Of a stretch of 6,937 bases of DNA, positions 6,041-6,937 are shown piece by piece (within the stretch, counting starts at the first letter, position 1; each line of letters opens with the position of its first letter). This DNA comes from Dysgonamonadaceae bacterium (GTDB taxonomy: Bacteria > Bacteroidota > Bacteroidia > Bacteroidales > Azobacteroidaceae), in NCBI GenBank assembly GCA_031256015.1, contig JAIRRK010000081.1, forward strand, positions 1 through 6,937, read 5' to 3'. The position numbers and the translations under genes are program-made. The notes under the pieces are model-generated. The model had not been told where the DNA came from. It worked only from the letters and a program-made list of their open reading frames with translations, and ran no database searches.

Positions 6041-6676
6041 ATGGAAACATTAGAACAAATTCTCGCAAAAAAATTATTGAAAATCAAAGCTATCAAACTT
6101 CAACCGGCTAATCCTTTTACTTGGGCATCAGGATGGAAGTCCCCTATATATTGTGATAATCGCAAAACATTATCCTATCCGACAACCCGGAATTTTATCA
6201 AATTGGAATTGTCTCGCATTATCGCGGAAAAATACGAAGACACGGATGCCATTGCAGGTGTAGCGACAGGAGCCATCGCTCAAGGAGCCATGGTTGCCGA
6301 AGAATTGAATCTTCCGTTCGTATATGTGCGAGCAACACCGAAAGATCATGGATTAGAAAACCTGATTGAGGGAGATTTGAAGCCTAACTCCAAAGTCGTT
6401 GTTATCGAAGACCTGATTTCAACCGGAGGAAGCAGCCTGAAAGCAGTTGAAGCAATAAGAAACGCAGGATGCCATGTTTCCGGAATGATTGCTATTTTCA
6501 CTTACGGATTCCCTCTCGCCCAAGAGAAATTCAAAGATGCAAAAGTGCAATTAACAACATTATGCAATTATGATGCTGTTCTGGACGAAGCTTTAAGAAC
6601 GGATTACATCGACGAATCGGAAATAAAAACATTACAGGAATGGAGAAAAGATCCCGCAAATTGGAACTTTAAATAA
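6041..6676 (+). CDS. pyrE: Orotate phosphoribosyltransferase
   Basis: PyrE joins orotate to PRPP to form orotidine monophosphate, the fifth step of UMP synthesis, as a cytoplasmic homodimer. From ATG 6041 the protein has 211 residues, as expected for the family. Motifs are FTWASGWKSPIYCDNRKTL (26-44, the orotate-side loop typical of Bacteroidota PyrE), VATGAIAQGAMVAEEL (74-89), YVRATPKDHGLENLIEG (95-111, with the flexible catalytic loop KDHG) and the PRPP-binding signature VVVIEDLISTGGSS (119-132) with acidic pair Glu123-Asp124. The frame extends upstream to GTG 5999, but that codon overlaps the promoter box and adds 14 residues not found in relatives, so it is rejected. A candidate promoter lies just upstream. 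The SRPBCC gene follows after 8 bases, so the two are probably one transcript. Confidence 0.96.
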   Translation: METLEQILAKKLLKIKAIKLQPANPFTWASGWKSPIYCDNRKTLSYPTTRNFIKLELSRIIAEKYEDTDAIAGVATGAIAQGAMVAEELNLPFVYVRATPKDHGLENLIEGDLKPNSKVVVIEDLISTGGSSLKAVEAIRNAGCHVSGMIAIFTYGFPLAQEKFKDAKVQLTTLCNYDAVLDEALRTDYIDESEIKTLQEWRKDPANWNFK

Positions 6677-6684
6677 TTCTACTT

Positions 6685-6937
6685 ATGGCCGAATTTTTTA
6701 GCGAAATTAAAACAATCCTTTGCAGGCAAGAAAAAGTATATGAAGTTCTGTCGGATATGAACAGTTTAGAGCGAATTAAAAATCAAATTCCTCATGAAAA
6801 AGTGAAAGATTTTATTTTCGACCGGGACTCATGCTCTTTTGAAGTTAGTCCGGTCGGAAAAGTAAAATTTTCCATTGCCGAAAAAAATCCACCCGATTCG
6901 ATTAAGTTAACAGCAAACGAATCCCCTATTGAAGTGT
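6685..6937 (+). CDS. SRPBCC-fold (START/Bet v 1-like) protein, C-terminus cut by window edge
   Basis: The frame from ATG 6685 stays open to the window end and gives 84 residues beginning MAEFFSEIKTILCRQEKVYE. The pattern of an opening strand, then a short helix (QEKVYEVLSDMNSLERIKNQ), then repeated strands (DSCSFEVSPVGKVKFSIAEK, SIKLTANESPIEV) fits the start of an SRPBCC domain, a helix-grip fold with a hydrophobic ligand cavity. It resembles, from memory, the roughly 135-residue SRPBCC proteins that sit behind pyrE in Bacteroides and Parabacteroides, so perhaps 50 residues are missing. The 8-base gap to pyrE indicates co-transcription. Ligand and function are unknown; nothing in the visible part suggests an enzyme. 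Confidence 0.8.
   Translation, partial: MAEFFSEIKTILCRQEKVYEVLSDMNSLERIKNQIPHEKVKDFIFDRDSCSFEVSPVGKVKFSIAEKNPPDSIKLTANESPIEV

Overview
The window is ordinary chromosome from a low-GC member of the Bacteroidota, most likely the order Bacteroidales. Three things point there: the protein families (a DUF6242-type lipoprotein, a DUF6089-type outer-membrane protein beside uppS, and an SRPBCC protein behind pyrE); TAnnTTTG boxes, the Bacteroidota -7 promoter element, in front of several genes; and the lack of clear Shine-Dalgarno sequences. I cannot fix the genus. There is no mobile element, CRISPR array, rRNA, tRNA or toxin-antitoxin pair, and no gene-free stretch over 300 bases.

Genes diverge from a point near 3870-3891. 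The left arm is on the minus strand. It reads ribD (riboflavin biosynthesis), a DUF6242-like surface lipoprotein with its own candidate promoter, a DUF6089-like outer-membrane protein, and uppS (undecaprenyl diphosphate synthase), which runs off the left edge lacking only its last residues. The DUF6089-like gene and uppS overlap by one base and are probably translationally coupled, which links a small envelope barrel to the enzyme making the lipid carrier for peptidoglycan and polysaccharides.

The right arm is on the plus strand: prmC (release-factor glutamine methyltransferase), recX (RecA regulator, overlapping prmC by one base), comF (phosphoribosyltransferase-like protein with a zinc finger), pyrE (pyrimidine synthesis, with its own candidate promoter) and the first 84 codons of an SRPBCC-fold protein. 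The group mixes translation termination, recombination control, DNA uptake or nucleotide salvage, and UMP synthesis. It looks like a housekeeping string rather than one pathway.

I found no convincing new system. The points most worth checking are a RibD whose reductase domain seems to have lost about 40-50 central residues, a prmC transcript that may be leaderless, a short repeat pair around the pyrE promoter, and a four-Asp-box lipoprotein of unknown role.
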